Both the position numbers and the translations under genes were made by a program. This document shows, piece by piece, positions 1 to 5,670 of a stretch of 5,670 bases of DNA. The notes below the pieces were generated by a model. It was not told where the DNA came from. It saw nothing but the letters and a program-made list of their open reading frames with translations, and made no database searches. The DNA is from an uncultured bacterium (lineage in GTDB: Bacteria; Bacillota; Clostridia; Christensenellales; Borkfalkiaceae). Where the stretch lies: positions 1-5,670 of the forward strand of contig CAKXBD010000135.1 of the NCBI GenBank assembly GCA_934871445.1, given 5' to 3'. The stretch's first letter is position 1. Each line of letters starts with the position of its first letter.

Positions 1-876
1 TTCGTCCGCATCCTCTGCCGTTTCGGGCTGAAACCGTTCGCAGCTGTCGTCTTTATATACGTCGAAAGCGAAACGTTCAAGCGGAATCAGATTGATTCCG
101 TAACCGTCCTCCAAGGTGGACAGATTTCCGTATTTAGCGGAAATTCGGACGACATTGGCAATACAGATAGCTGAACCGCTCGCAGCACCCATCCACGAAA
201 TATCGTGATTTCCCCATTGAATATCGACGGAATGGTAACTTTCCAGCGCGTCCATGACGGTGACGGCTCCCGTACCGCGGTCATAAATATCTCCGATGAC
301 GTGCAGCCGTTCCACCGCCAATCTCTGAGCGAGGCGACAAAAAGAAACGATGATGTCCTTTGCCCGTCGCGTCTTTATAATCGCGCGGAGAATCTCGTTA
401 TAATAGGCCTCCTTATCGGGAATCTCCGCCTTTTCCGTAAGCAGTTCTTCCATGATATATTCAAACTCGGCGGGAAGTGCATTTTTTAGTTTGTCTTTGG
501 AATATTTCGACGCGATGCGCCGCGTCACGCGAATTAATCGCAATATTTCTTTGCGGCACCAAGCGTCAAAATCGGACTTTTCGGCCTCTGCGATTTCCAG
601 CTTTTCTTCGGGATAATAGACGAGCGTCGCAAGCTCTTTCTTTTCCCCCTCGCTCAATTCGTCGGAAAATTCGTCGTCGATCTTCTTACGGATAGATCCG
701 GATCCGTTTTTGAGAACATGCAAAAAAGAAGCCGCTTCGCCATGAATATCTGAAACGAAATGTTCCGTCCCTTTGGGCAGGTTCAGAATACTTGATAATT
801 TGATGATTTGCTGCGCGGCAAGAGCAGCACTCGGATACTGTACCGACAATAATTTAAGATATTTTTCGTCCTTCAT
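1..876 (-). CDS. fbp: Fructose-1,6-bisphosphatase class III, N-terminal part (runs off left edge)
   Basis: Class III FBPase hydrolyses fructose 1,6-bisphosphate to fructose 6-phosphate plus phosphate, the committed gluconeogenic step, in the cytoplasm. This Firmicute type belongs to the metallophosphoesterase fold and is unrelated to class I FBPase. The frame is open for 292 codons to the window edge; the family is about 640-670 residues, so somewhat under half is visible. Seen motifs: LPKGTEHFVSDIHGE (residues 33-47, metal ligands D43 and H45), HVLKNGSG (53-60), GDIYDRG (195-201, D196), QWGNHDISWMGAA (220-232, N223 and H224) and LEDGYGINLIPL near residue 275. All are family signatures. Two positions differ from what I recall as usual: Thr202 where DRGP is common, and Ser227 where Leu is common. 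The ATG overlaps the TGA of the upstream lipoprotein gene (ATGA, 876-873). GAAGGA at 888-893 is a plausible but rather distant (11 nt) ribosome site, so translational coupling is likely. The family call is very secure. Confidence 0.96.
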   Translation of the reverse strand, partial: MKDEKYLKLLSVQYPSAALAAQQIIKLSSILNLPKGTEHFVSDIHGEAASFLHVLKNGSGSIRKKIDDEFSDELSEGEKKELATLVYYPEEKLEIAEAEKSDFDAWCRKEILRLIRVTRRIASKYSKDKLKNALPAEFEYIMEELLTEKAEIPDKEAYYNEILRAIIKTRRAKDIIVSFCRLAQRLAVERLHVIGDIYDRGTGAVTVMDALESYHSVDIQWGNHDISWMGAASGSAICIANVVRISAKYGNLSTLEDGYGINLIPLERFAFDVYKDDSCERFQPETAEDADE

Positions 877-1772
877 TCGTTTTTCTTTCCTTCTTTCGGC
901 ATAGATAAGCGCGCAAAAATTTGCATATCCGTTTCAAGGACATCCCCCGCACCGAACTTTTTCCCGTCCGAGGTTTCAAGTCCTTCTGCAATCTGCCCCA
1001 AAGCACCGTAATATGCGGAAAAGACAGCCAAAAGCTTTTCTTCGGCCGACTTTGTCAGCGCCGCACCCCTTCGCCCGTAATAGGTTCCGATATTCTCCGT
1101 ATTCTCGCCTATGAGAGCAATTTCGCAATACTCTGCCGAGCGTTCCCATACGGCATACAGGTGCAGTTCTTCCTCCTGTGCCTGCACCGTTCCTTCAAAG
1201 GAATCTTTTCCTTCTTCATCGTAAGCCCAGCCCGAAACGAAAAAGAGCGGTTCTTCGTCATTCGTCTCCGTCAAAAATTTGTCTTTCAGCCCCCGCATCA
1301 CCGATTTTTCCATTTCTCTTCCTACCGCTTCGCTGTTGAGTATTCCCGGAAACTGCGAGACGGAAAAAACAATATCCGTGCCGAGCGGTTCAAAATTTCG
1401 ATGAAAAACGATATGTACTTTCTCTTGCGCGGGTGTGCTGCTCTCCTGTGAAGACGACGCGGAGCTATCCGAAGAAACTTCGGAACTGCTGTCCGATGAA
1501 ATATCAGAAGAAGTTTCCGAGGTACTATCCGAAAAACTTTCGGAGCTGTCTTCCGAGAGAGAAGCCGAAGAGCTGTCTAAAATATTTTCCGAAGAACTGC
1601 TTGTAAAAATCCCCGAACTTTCAAAGGAGATTTCCGGATCTTCGGAAGAAGAGTCCTGTTGCGAAGCAAAATCACCCGATTCTCCGTCGTCTCTTTCTGC
1701 GGTACCTGCACATCCGACGGCGAAACATATGGCCAAAAAGACAGCTGCAAAAACAGTCAAACCTTTCCTCAT
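873..1772 (-). CDS. Ser/Asp-rich surface lipoprotein with Listeria/Bacteroides-type repeat
   Basis: Function unknown. The 299-residue protein starts MRKGLTVFAAVFLAICFAVGC: a short basic N-terminus, a hydrophobic core and a lipobox-like FAVGC with Cys21. It should therefore be exported, lipidated and held on the outer face of the membrane. Residues 41-112 are low complexity, with 37 Ser of 72 and the rest mostly Asp and Glu, and probably form a flexible acidic stalk. From about 118 there is a globular part. The stretch 177-210, with FFVSGWAYDEEG followed by LHLYAVWE, resembles the end of a Flg_new/InlB B-type repeat (usual pattern GW..D..G followed by LYA.W). A second, weaker copy may lie near 267-289 (SDGKKFGAGD, then MQIFARL). 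The tail is Lys/Glu-rich. The start is supported by GGGAGGA at 1776-1782, just upstream. It lies 15 nt after the phosphoesterase gene and overlaps fbp by 4 nt, so it is cotranscribed with both. I infer a surface-exposed or wall-spanning adhesive or binding role only from architecture. Confidence 0.85.
   Translation of the reverse strand: MRKGLTVFAAVFLAICFAVGCAGTAERDDGESGDFASQQDSSSEDPEISFESSGIFTSSSSENILDSSSASLSEDSSESFSDSTSETSSDISSDSSSEVSSDSSASSSQESSTPAQEKVHIVFHRNFEPLGTDIVFSVSQFPGILNSEAVGREMEKSVMRGLKDKFLTETNDEEPLFFVSGWAYDEEGKDSFEGTVQAQEEELHLYAVWERSAEYCEIALIGENTENIGTYYGRRGAALTKSAEEKLLAVFSAYYGALGQIAEGLETSDGKKFGAGDVLETDMQIFARLSMPKEGKKNE
1437..1652 (-). other. Low-complexity Ser/Asp/Glu tract within the lipoprotein gene
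   Basis: Codons 41-112 of the lipoprotein are a run of irregular Ser-Ser-Asp/Glu units, without an exact DNA repeat period that I can see. TCN and GAN codons dominate, so the opposite strand also reads as an open Glu/Ser/Leu-rich frame, which is a by-product of composition. Such tracts commonly serve as extended linkers between a lipid anchor and an exposed domain, and they vary in length between strains. Confidence 0.75.
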
Positions 1773-1787
1773 TTATCCTCCCAACCG

Positions 1788-2267
1788 TTAAAAGACGGAT
1801 TCTCCTACCAGGACGGGATAAATTTTGTCTCCGTTTACAGTCAGATAGCAATAACTTCCGCCCTCCCCCGCGGGATAGCGCAAAGAACCGGGATTGACCA
1901 GCAAAACTCCGTTTTCCTCGGAAATCAAAGCTCTGTGCGTATGTCCGTACAAGGCCGCTTTACAGCCGCGGCGCGCGGCTTCCTCCGCCAAAGCGGACAA
2001 ATCGGCCTTCACTCGGTATTTATGTCCGTGGCAGAAAAAGATTTTTACACCTTCCACTTCGAGTTCGCCTTCGGGCAAAGCGGAAAAAAAGTCGCAATTT
2101 CCCTGACACACGAAGGTCTTTTCGGGATAGGCGTTCACGATATCCCGCATATCGGAAGCGCCGTCTCCGAGATGAATGATATAATCGTTTTCCGCAAACA
2201 GCGGTTTCAGTTTTTCGATACCCGCTCTGTGGCCGTGGGTATCGGATATAACGACGATGGTCTTCAT
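1788..2267 (-). CDS. yfcE: YfcE/MJ0936-family metallophosphoesterase
   Basis: A 159-residue, single-domain calcineurin-like phosphoesterase. Family members hydrolyse phosphodiester substrates with two bound divalent metals in the cytoplasm; the physiological substrate is generally unknown. The full set of metal-site motifs is present: SDTHG (residues 8-12; D9, H11), HLGD (32-35; D35), GNCD (56-59; N57), CHGH (79-82; H80, H82) and GHTH (108-111), followed by NPGS (125-128), typical of this subfamily. The length fits the short Firmicute/archaeal members. The ATG is preceded by a purine-rich site (AAGGGGAG, 2271-2278) that overlaps the rdgB stop codon; the gap to rdgB is 9 nt. Adjacency to rdgB matches ysnA-ysnB of B. 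subtilis, which supports the assignment but does not define the substrate. The symbol is a family name, not proof of orthology to E. coli YfcE. No key residue is missing. Confidence 0.94.
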   Translation of the reverse strand: MKTIVVISDTHGHRAGIEKLKPLFAENDYIIHLGDGASDMRDIVNAYPEKTFVCQGNCDFFSALPEGELEVEGVKIFFCHGHKYRVKADLSALAEEAARRGCKAALYGHTHRALISEENGVLLVNPGSLRYPAGEGGSYCYLTVNGDKIYPVLVGESVF

Positions 2268-2276
2268 AATCTCCCC

Positions 2277-2876
2277 TTATAAAACTTTTTTCAGCATATC
2301 CGACAAGTTCATGAGTGCTCGGAAACGGTGAGAGACAGCGTTTTTTTCTTCCGCCGAAGCGAGGCCGAAGGATTTTTTTAAATCGTCGCTCTCGAAAATA
2401 CAATCGTAACCGAACCCGTTTTCTCCCGTCTCCTCAAAGAGGATTTTTCCGTAAGTCCGCCCCTCCGCCAGGAGACATTCACCGTCGGGAAGCACGAGAG
2501 CGACGGCGCTTTCGAAATAAGCCCTGCGGTTTGTTTCGCCCTCCATATTTTTAAGGAGCAAAAGTCGGTTTGCCTTATCGTCTCCGTGTCCGCCCGCATA
2601 GCGGGCGCTGTATACGCCGGGAGCGCCCCCCAAGGCCTCTACACAGATCCCGCTGTCGTCCGCAAGAGCAATGCAGTGCAGCGCCTTCGATACGGCTTCC
2701 GCTTTGAGCTTTGCATTCTCGGCGAAAGTCGTACCCGTCTCCTCCACCTCTTCCGAAAAGCCGGCCTGTTTGCCGGAAATTACTTCATATTCGGGAAAAA
2801 TCTCCGCAATTTCCCGAAGTTTATGGATATTTCCCGTCGCGACTACCAACCGCTTTTTATTTTGTTCTTTCTCCAT
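2277..2876 (-). CDS. rdgB: Non-canonical purine NTP pyrophosphatase (RdgB/HAM1 family)
   Basis: Hydrolyses ITP, dITP and XTP to the monophosphate plus pyrophosphate, keeping deaminated purines out of DNA and RNA. With the chosen start it has 199 residues, the usual family length. Signature motifs: VVATGNIHKLREI (residues 11-23; T14, N16 and K19 for the triphosphate), GTTFAENAKLKA (48-59), LADDSGICVEALGGAPGVYS (71-90, catalytic Asp), ARYAG (91-95), GENGFGYDCIF (151-161) and SHRFRAL (182-188, base recognition). In-frame ATGs 27 and 33 nt further up (first at 2909) would add up to 11 Lys/Ser/Arg-rich residues. I prefer the ATG at 2876 because a GAGGAG site sits 7 nt upstream and the family motif then begins about 10 residues in. 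The start lies inside the 3' end of the acetyltransferase gene (20 nt overlap), implying coupled translation. The phosphoesterase gene follows 9 nt downstream. Confidence 0.96.
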   Translation of the reverse strand: MEKEQNKKRLVVATGNIHKLREIAEIFPEYEVISGKQAGFSEEVEETGTTFAENAKLKAEAVSKALHCIALADDSGICVEALGGAPGVYSARYAGGHGDDKANRLLLLKNMEGETNRRAYFESAVALVLPDGECLLAEGRTYGKILFEETGENGFGYDCIFESDDLKKSFGLASAEEKNAVSHRFRALMNLSDMLKKVL

Positions 2877-3399
2877 ATTCTTTCTCCTCGATGATTTTTT
2901 CATAAGCAATGCGTTCCCCGCCGTAAGCGGGATAAATGATTCCGCATTCCGAAAATCCGTTTTTCAAGAGCGCCGAACGCATCGCCGCGTTATCTCTATG
3001 CGTATCCGCGCGCAAGCTGTCCCGCCCGCACGAAAGCGCCAGCCTCGCCGCAAAATCGTAAAGCACGGAGGTCAGTCCGCGACGTTTGAATGCGTCCGCA
3101 ACGCAGACCCGATGCACGGCGAAGTAGTTTTTGCTTTTTCCCGTCAGCCATTCGCCGCCGTAAATGTCGTCATAATCGGGTTCCCTTTCGACGACGGCCA
3201 TACTCGCGGCGGGAATCCCGCTTACGGTCAGAAGATAGGAAACGCCGTCCTGAATGTCTTGTAAAACGTCCGAAAGGCTCGGATAACCGTCCTGCCATTG
3301 ATCCACGCCCGAAGCGTGCAGAAACGCTCGGCCTTCGCGATACATTTCGGCCACGGCTTGGGCGTCCTTTACCTGTGTTTTTCCGATATTTGTTTCCAT
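2857..3399 (-). CDS. GNAT-family N-acetyltransferase
   Basis: A 180-residue GCN5-related acetyltransferase that should transfer an acetyl group from acetyl-CoA to an amine; the substrate cannot be told from the sequence. The fold is complete. An N-terminal strand (about 2-10) is followed by the VKDAQAVAEMYREGRAFL helix. Next comes a GVDQWQDGYP segment (31-40), frequent in a Firmicute GNAT subgroup, then central strands. Motif A is HRVCVADAFKRRGLTSVLYDF (96-116), in which RRGLT is the CoA pyrophosphate loop. Motif B is ADTHRDNAAMRSALLKNGF (131-149), with the conserved Asn137. It is the first gene of the operon and overlaps rdgB by 20 nt. No Shine-Dalgarno site precedes the ATG; only AAAAACGCT separates it from the promoter's -10 box. 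A later start (Met19) would remove the first strand of the fold and has no ribosome site either, so the ATG at 3399 is kept. Confidence 0.9.
   Translation of the reverse strand: METNIGKTQVKDAQAVAEMYREGRAFLHASGVDQWQDGYPSLSDVLQDIQDGVSYLLTVSGIPAASMAVVEREPDYDDIYGGEWLTGKSKNYFAVHRVCVADAFKRRGLTSVLYDFAARLALSCGRDSLRADTHRDNAAMRSALLKNGFSECGIIYPAYGGERIAYEKIIEEKEYGERTK
2884..2889 (-). promoter_or_regulatory. Ribosome binding site deciding the rdgB start
   Basis: GAGGAG on the minus strand, 7 nt before the ATG at 2876 and inside the last codons of the acetyltransferase gene. The alternative ATG at 2909 has only a weak GGGG run before it. This site is the main reason for choosing the shorter rdgB reading. 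Confidence 0.75.
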
Positions 3400-3408
3400 A
3401 GCGTTTTT

Positions 3409-3438
3409 ATTATATCATATTTACGTCCGATCTGTAAA
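3409..3438 (-). promoter_or_regulatory. Sigma-A-type promoter of the five-gene operon
   Basis: On the minus strand, TTTACA (3433-3438, 5 of 6 to consensus) and TATAAT (3409-3414, perfect) are 18 nt apart, with a TG one base before the -10 box (extended -10). It begins about 10 nt after the T-tract of the ATPase terminator. With normal spacing from the -10 box, transcription would start near 3402-3404, only 3-5 nt before the acetyltransferase ATG. It is the only convincing promoter seen for the genes from 3399 to the left edge. Confidence 0.8.
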
Positions 3439-3448
3439 GAGTTTTCCG

Positions 3449-3477
3449 AAAAGAAACGGACGGCCGAAGCCGTCCGT
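3449..3477 (-). terminator. Rho-independent terminator of the metal ATPase gene
   Basis: Read on the minus strand, a perfect 9-bp GC-rich stem (ACGGACGGC with GCCGTCCGT; arms 3469-3477 and 3456-3464) closes a TTCG tetraloop and runs into a T-rich stretch, TTCTTTT (3449-3455). It begins 22 nt after the ATPase stop codon. The plus-strand reading has no T-tract, so it works for the ATPase transcript only and separates it from the next operon. Confidence 0.93.
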
Positions 3478-3499
3478 CGTAAATCGAAATACAAGTTTT

Positions 3500-5670
3500 T
3501 CAAATCCCCTCGCCCTTGATTTTCATGCGCATACGGAGCGAATTGAGCACCGCGAGCAGCATGACCCCGACGTCTGCAAACACGGCCAGACATAAAGGCA
3601 TTACGCCCACCACGCCGAGCACCATGAACGCCGCTTTCATGGCGATGGAAAACACGATGTTTTCGGTGACGATTTTTCTCGTCTTTCTGGCGATGCGAAT
3701 CCCGCGGGGAATCGCTTTGAGATTGTCGGAAACGAGAACCAGATCGGAGGCCTCCACGGCCGCGGCGCTTCCCAGCTTTCCCATGGAAACGGAACAGTCG
3801 GCCACCGCCATGACGGGCGCATCGTTGATTCCGTCGCCGACATACATCAAAGTGCCGTCTTTTTTGAGGCTTTCCGCCTTTTCGAGTTTCTCATCGGGAA
3901 GAAGTCCCGCGTTTACCTCGGACATTCCCAATTCTCCCGCCACTTTTTCGGCACGGGCGCGGCTGTCGCCGGTCAGCATGACCGTCCGTTCTATACCGAG
4001 GGCTTTGAGTTCGGAAATCGCCTCTTTCGCCTCCGCGCGGAGTCGGTCTCCGATTTCGATGCAGCCGAGATATTTTCCGCCCAAAGCCACATAAATCAGC
4101 GTATACGGACTATCCGATTCGGGCGCCGAAATTCCTTTTTCCTTCAAAAGCGCGGCATTTCCCACGAACAGAGGCTTTCCGTTCAATACGGCCGAAATTC
4201 CCCGCCCCGCCAATTCGCAGATATCCTCCGCGGTATATTCGCAATCGATCTCTTTGAACGCCTTGGCAATCGGATGAGAAGAGCCCGCCTCCGCGGCCGC
4301 CGCCAGCGCCAGAATTTCCTTTTCGTCCGCACCGTCCGCAGTCTGTACGCCGCAGATGGCAAAATTTCCTTCCGTCAGAGTTCCCGTCTTATCGAACGCA
4401 ACAGTCCGAATTTTCGCCGCCGTATCGAGATACGTGGCGCCCTTCACCAAAATACCGTTTCGCGCACAGCTTCCGATGCCGCTGAAATAAGTGAGCGGAA
4501 CGGAAATAATGAGGGCACAGGGACAGGAAATGACGAGGAAGTTGAGCGCAGTCCCTATCCAGCGACGGAAATATCCTCCGTAGCCGCCGCCATTTGCAAG
4601 TCCGAGAATCAAAGGAATAATCACGGCGATCGCCACAGCCGCAATACAGACGATCGGTGTATAATATCTTGCGAATTTCGTAATGAATTTTTCGGGCGCG
4701 GCCTTTTTAGAGGAAGAATTTTCCACCAGATCGAGAATCTTTTTAACGGCGCTGTCCTCATAGGCGCGAACAATTTTCATTTCAAATACACCGCCCGCAT
4801 TGATATAGCCCGACAAAAGCTCCCCGCCGTTTTTAACTTCTTTCAAAGCGGATTCCCCCGTAAGGGATTTCGTGTCGAGAGAAGCGTTCTCGCTCATTAG
4901 CACGCCGTCGGCGGGAACCTTTTCCCCCGCTTTTACCAGCACCACGTCCCCAATTTTCAGGCTTTCAGGCTTGACGCTCTTTTGTTCTCCGTTTTCTATC
5001 AGAGTGGCCGCTTCGCTTTTCAAATCCATCAGATCGGATACGGAACGGCGGGAAGAACCGACGGCGATTCCCTGCAAGAGCTCGCCGATCTGATACAGCA
5101 ACATGACCGCGACGCCCTCTCCAAGTTGGCCGAGGCAAACGGCGCCGACAGATGCGACGGTCATCAGGAAATTCTCGTCGAATACTTTTCCCTTCGCGAT
5201 GTTCTTCGCCGTAGAGATGAGCACGGGATACCCTACGATAAGATAGGCAGCGGCAAATACACCGTAGCGGAATATTTTTGCGACCGTTCCCGAAGCGAAA
5301 TGTTCGAGCAGGAACCCCGCGAGGAAAAATGCGGCGGAAACCGCAATCTCGATAATTTCCTTGAAATGCGTTTCCTTTTCGGGTACGGCCTTATCTCCGT
5401 CCAAAACTTTCACCTTATCGAATTTTCCCGCGGCTTTTATGACCTTCCGCACAGCTTCGTCCGTCTCCGCATCTAACAGAATACTCTGAGACACGAAATC
5501 CACCTGCACGTACTTCACGCCCTTGATTTTTCTCAGTTCGTCTTCTAAATCCATCGCACAGGCCGCACAATGCAACCCCGAAAGATGTAAAAGAATTTTT
5601 CCGTCCTCCTCCGCGCTTACCGTCGGAGCCGTTTCCTCCACCACCTGAACTTCTTCAAAGTGATTTGCCT
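3500..5670 (-). CDS. Zn/Cd/Pb-exporting P1B-type ATPase (CadA/ZntA type), N-terminus beyond right edge
   Basis: A membrane pump that uses ATP to export soft divalent metals, probably Zn2+, Cd2+ or Pb2+. Numbering here is from an in-frame GTG at 5644, giving 714 residues. Seen in order: a heavy-metal-associated (HMA) domain, about 15-82, with GLHCAAC (C26, C29); TM1-2 (about 97-142); TM3-4 (about 158-193); actuator domain with TGES (262-265); TM5-6 (about 328-385) with the metal-site CPC (374-376); phosphorylation site DKTGT (418-422); nucleotide-domain HP (457-458); TGD (558-560); GDGIND (603-608); and TM7-8. Lys670 in TM7 and Asp691 in the TM8 motif FADVGVMLL are the residues that set the Zn/Cd/Pb group apart from copper pumps. 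The GTG is probably not the true start: it lacks a convincing ribosome site, and the frame stays open to the window edge. The eight extra visible residues, ANHFEEVQ, resemble the end of another HMA domain. No metal-sensing regulator is in view. It ends at its own terminator. Confidence 0.94.
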   Translation of the reverse strand, partial: ANHFEEVQVVEETAPTVSAEEDGKILLHLSGLHCAACAMDLEDELRKIKGVKYVQVDFVSQSILLDAETDEAVRKVIKAAGKFDKVKVLDGDKAVPEKETHFKEIIEIAVSAAFFLAGFLLEHFASGTVAKIFRYGVFAAAYLIVGYPVLISTAKNIAKGKVFDENFLMTVASVGAVCLGQLGEGVAVMLLYQIGELLQGIAVGSSRRSVSDLMDLKSEAATLIENGEQKSVKPESLKIGDVVLVKAGEKVPADGVLMSENASLDTKSLTGESALKEVKNGGELLSGYINAGGVFEMKIVRAYEDSAVKKILDLVENSSSKKAAPEKFITKFARYYTPIVCIAAVAIAVIIPLILGLANGGGYGGYFRRWIGTALNFLVISCPCALIISVPLTYFSGIGSCARNGILVKGATYLDTAAKIRTVAFDKTGTLTEGNFAICGVQTADGADEKEILALAAAAEAGSSHPIAKAFKEIDCEYTAEDICELAGRGISAVLNGKPLFVGNAALLKEKGISAPESDSPYTLIYVALGGKYLGCIEIGDRLRAEAKEAISELKALGIERTVMLTGDSRARAEKVAGELGMSEVNAGLLPDEKLEKAESLKKDGTLMYVGDGINDAPVMAVADCSVSMGKLGSAAAVEASDLVLVSDNLKAIPRGIRIARKTRKIVTENIVFSIAMKAAFMVLGVVGVMPLCLAVFADVGVMLLAVLNSLRMRMKIKGEGI

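Noticed and set aside
921..1451. Plus-strand 176-codon open frame
   Set aside because: Antisense to the lipoprotein C-terminal half, with no recognisable motif and no ribosome site.
1435..1791. Plus-strand 118-codon open frame rich in Glu, Ser and Leu opposite the lipoprotein gene
   Set aside because: It mirrors the Ser/Asp codon tract (TCN/GAN) of the minus-strand gene, has no ribosome site and matches no family; the minus-strand reading has a lipobox, an RBS and operon spacing.
1659..2282. Plus-strand 207-codon open frame spanning two genes
   Set aside because: It covers the lipoprotein start and all of the phosphoesterase gene on the opposite strand, with no family features.
2591..2607. 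Perfect 7-bp inverted repeat (CGCCCGC-ATA-GCGGGCG)
   Set aside because: It lies inside the conserved ARYAG coding stretch of rdgB with no T-tract on either side, so it is better explained by codon choice than as a terminator.
2761..2776. Short hairpin CCGGC...GCCGG
   Set aside because: A 5-bp stem within rdgB coding sequence with no T-tract; likely chance in GC-rich codons.
3369..3593. Minus-strand 74-codon open frame across the terminator and promoter
   Set aside because: It overlaps the end of the ATPase gene in another frame, reads through the terminator hairpin and the promoter, and resembles no protein.
3516..4094. Plus-strand 192-codon open frame rich in Ser, Thr and Ala
   Set aside because: Antisense shadow of the ATPase nucleotide-binding and C-terminal region, whose catalytic motifs are all intact on the minus strand.
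4274..4900. Plus-strand 208-codon Arg-rich open frame
   Set aside because: Antisense shadow of the ATPase; Arg-rich composition is typical of a wrong-frame reading and no domain is visible.

Overview
The window reads almost entirely on the minus strand and looks like chromosomal DNA of a Gram-positive, Clostridia-type bacterium. Three things suggest this: a class III (Firmicute-type) fructose-1,6-bisphosphatase, purine-rich Shine-Dalgarno sites, and a lipoprotein with a Listeria/Bacteroides-type repeat of the kind common in gut Clostridia. The exact lineage cannot be fixed from the sequence. No RNA gene, CRISPR array, transposon or phage gene was seen.

Layout, in the direction of transcription (high to low coordinates): (1) From the right edge to 3500 lies most of a CadA/ZntA-type heavy-metal exporting P-type ATPase, whose N-terminus runs off the window. 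(2) About 100 bases (3400-3499) hold its rho-independent terminator, with a TTCG loop, and directly after it a near-consensus promoter. (3) From 3399 to the left edge runs a tightly packed five-gene operon: a GNAT acetyltransferase, rdgB, a YfcE/MJ0936-type metallophosphoesterase, a Ser/Asp-rich lipoprotein, and the first 292 codons of fbp. Every junction is an overlap or a gap of 15 bases or less, so one mRNA is expected.

The operon joins cytoplasmic housekeeping enzymes (hydrolysis of non-canonical purine NTPs, a small phosphodiesterase, and the gluconeogenic phosphatase) with one surface lipoprotein of unknown role. rdgB next to a yfcE-type gene is a known Firmicute arrangement (ysnA-ysnB in Bacillus subtilis). 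The lipoprotein between it and fbp is the unfamiliar part.

Nothing here amounts to a clear new system. The points most worth a second look are: the operon promoter lies so close to the first ATG that its mRNA should be leaderless; the residues at the right edge look like the tail of a second metal-binding domain on the ATPase; and the lipoprotein is uncharacterised and translationally linked to fbp.
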